Assembly: GCA_030634605.1 (NCBI GenBank)
Contig: DAOWAK010000117.1
Location: 1 to 5,404 of the forward strand
Source: Sedimentisphaerales bacterium
GTDB taxonomy: Bacteria; Planctomycetota; Phycisphaerae; Sedimentisphaerales; SM23-30
DNA: 5,404 nucleotides
Direction: 5' to 3'
Within the stretch, counting starts at the first letter, position 1, and the number at the start of each line of letters is the position of its first letter. Below the pieces are notes generated by a model. The model saw only the letters and a list, made by a program, of their open reading frames with translations, ran no database searches and was not told where the DNA came from. A program made the translations under genes and the position numbers. Below, in pieces: positions 4,180-5,404 of the stretch.

Positions 4180-5404
4180 ACTGGCAAGTCAGAATCTCGC
4201 ATACCAGCCAGATTAAGTTGGTTAATCTGGTTGATCTGGTTGATCTGGTTGATTATGGGGTGCGCTTTGGGTACGTCTGGAACCGACATACTCTGTGGGC
4301 AGTCTTTGCCATATCCAGGTAGCACAATATCTACCTTGCCGGCCGAATCCGAAGCTGCCTGGCTCAATTCCGAATCGAACAGGCTGGTGGTCCATTCCGC
4401 TGAGATGAATGTAACCTATCAAGTGGACTATATTAATCCGGCCGACCTGATCAGGGTGGAGCTATGGTATAGTATTGGTGCTGAGGGGTCCTGGCAACTT
4501 TACGATTACGATGAGGACATGGCCAGTCCCGCCAGATTTGTCGCACCGGCCGAGGGGATCTATCGGCTGCTTGTGGTGGCGGTGGACAAATGGGGGCGAC
4601 GTTCATGTCCCGAAAAATCCTTCGGTATGAAATACAAAGCCATGGCAATTTCCGAAAAGACTCCACCTCATCTGGTGGTGTTTGTGGATTACACACCGCC
4701 AGTGCTATACCTGCAATATCCTCATGGGGACATCAAAAACCATCCATCCCGGCAACTAGCCATCAAATGGGCCGGTTTTGATTCACATCTGGATGAGGCA
4801 CCGGTTCGGCTTTATTGCCGCAAGCTTGATCGGGAAACCTGGACGGCAATCAGCGGTCCGCTGGAAAATCGGGGTGAATTTCTCTGGCAGATGCCGGAGA
4901 GACTAACCGGTCCTATCGCCATCAAAGCTGAAATAACCGATCGTGCCGGTCATACCAATTCTCAATATTCCGGAACTATTCAGTTGTCACGCAAAACTTT
5001 TCTGAATGAACTATCTGATAATCACTCCGGTTCCGGTCGATTACCCAACTCAACCGCTTTGAATAAACAGATTCAGACCGATTTCCCGGCCCCGTTCCCA
5101 GGTGGGAAAACTCTCGAAACTGCCGATCCGAACGGATTAACATACCTGGAAATGGGCAATTTTAGCGATTCGTTGCACAATATCGGCAATGATTCTTCTC
5201 TTGCAGACAAATCGACCTGGTTTTTTCGGCGTGGTCTTTTGTTTACCCAGCGACGGGAATGGACCTCAGCCGCCCGGGCTTTCGAGCAAAGTCTTCAATA
5301 TGATTCTCACCGTGTATCAGCCTGGGTTAATCTGGCCAACGTCATGTTCAGCCTGGGCGATTTTGATCGTGCCCGAGAACATTACCTCCAGGCTCTGGAG
5401 ATTA
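4177..5404 (+). CDS. Exported Ig-like/TPR protein, possible lipoprotein (3' end outside window)
   Basis: At least 409 codons are open to the window edge. The TTG start at 4177 gives a basic n-region (Lys4, Arg8, Arg12), then a hydrophobic core from Trp15 to Met27 made of four WLI units, then GCALG. Ile26-Met27-Gly28-Cys29 is an acceptable but imperfect lipobox, so either lipoprotein or type I export is possible. A first beta-rich module spans about 60-170, with VELWY at 94-98, Trp106 and YDYDED at 109-114. A TPPV junction at 173-176 leads to a second module at about 190-262 (LAIKW, 194-198; DRAGH, 255-259). A Ser/Asn-rich linker (about 266-345) precedes two TPR-like helical pairs, 348-379 and 380-409, the second being NLANVMFSLGDFDRAREHY. 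TPRs bind proteins, so a scaffold role in the envelope is plausible but inferred. The Ig pair resembles large planctomycete exported proteins as I recall them. Confidence 0.82.
   Translation, partial: MTGKSESRIPARLSWLIWLIWLIWLIMGCALGTSGTDILCGQSLPYPGSTISTLPAESEAAWLNSESNRLVVHSAEMNVTYQVDYINPADLIRVELWYSIGAEGSWQLYDYDEDMASPARFVAPAEGIYRLLVVAVDKWGRRSCPEKSFGMKYKAMAISEKTPPHLVVFVDYTPPVLYLQYPHGDIKNHPSRQLAIKWAGFDSHLDEAPVRLYCRKLDRETWTAISGPLENRGEFLWQMPERLTGPIAIKAEITDRAGHTNSQYSGTIQLSRKTFLNELSDNHSGSGRLPNSTALNKQIQTDFPAPFPGGKTLETADPNGLTYLEMGNFSDSLHNIGNDSSLADKSTWFFRRGLLFTQRREWTSAARAFEQSLQYDSHRVSAWVNLANVMFSLGDFDRAREHYLQALEI
4219..4254 (+). repeat. Four-unit 9-bp tandem repeat encoding Trp-Leu-Ile in the signal peptide
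   Basis: The unit TGGTTGATC occurs four times in a row: TGGTTAATC, TGGTTGATC, TGGTTGATC, TGGTTGATT. In the frame of the exported protein it encodes WLI four times and makes up nearly all of the hydrophobic core (residues 15-26). Each unit is three codons, so copy-number changes would keep the frame and alter only core length. Confidence 0.9.

Noticed and set aside
4107..4422. Minus-strand frames with Asn-Gln-Ile or Asp-Gln-Pro repeats
   Set aside because: They are the antisense reading of the 9-bp tandem repeat that encodes the WLI signal peptide core. The plus-strand frame is open for over 400 codons with recognisable modules.
4255..5404. ATG at 4255 as start of the exported protein
   Set aside because: It would remove the basic n-region and hydrophobic core, and there is no Shine-Dalgarno at the right distance. 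TTG 4177 has both.

Overview
The window reads as ordinary bacterial chromosome with compact genes, Shine-Dalgarno sites and moderate GC. The best taxonomic hint is the 3' gene. Its paired Ig-like modules (a VELWY...W...DED block, a TPPV junction, then a DRAGH-type strand) followed by TPRs resemble a style I associate with large exported proteins of Planctomycetota. A TTG start and the long type of serine acetyltransferase are compatible with that. This assignment is an inference from memory of the families, not a database result.

Layout: (1) 1-393, plus strand, the C-terminal 130 codons of a ModA-like periplasmic substrate-binding protein. (2) 394-669, a convergent gap without a convincing gene, full of short A/T-tract repeats. 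(3) 670-2598, minus strand, a two-gene cysteine biosynthesis operon, serine acetyltransferase (cysE) then O-acetylserine sulfhydrylase (cysK), 18 nt apart. (4) 2599-2871, the cysE leader and a 10-bp stem-loop beyond the next gene. (5) 2872-3711, minus strand, a class I SAM-dependent methyltransferase of unknown substrate. (6) 3712-4176, a divergent intergenic region with one inverted repeat and no supported gene. (7) 4177-5404, plus strand, the start of an exported or lipoprotein-like Ig/TPR protein that runs off the window. Its signal peptide core is built from a 9-bp tandem repeat encoding Trp-Leu-Ile.

The functional core is the cys operon: CysE makes O-acetylserine from serine and acetyl-CoA, and CysK exchanges the acetate for sulfide to give cysteine. 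The least expected signal lies at the cysE-cysK junction. CysE as read ends in a lysine-rich tail without the C-terminal isoleucine that classically docks into CysK. An in-frame A AAA AAG heptamer sits just before the stop, and a -1 shift there would add 13 residues ending in Asp-Glu-Pro-Asp-Ile, with its stop inside the start of cysK. CysK in turn carries a G9 tract in codons 13-15. These are sequence observations; any regulated frameshifting or phase variation is a hypothesis. I see no CRISPR array, rRNA, tRNA, transposase or phage gene.
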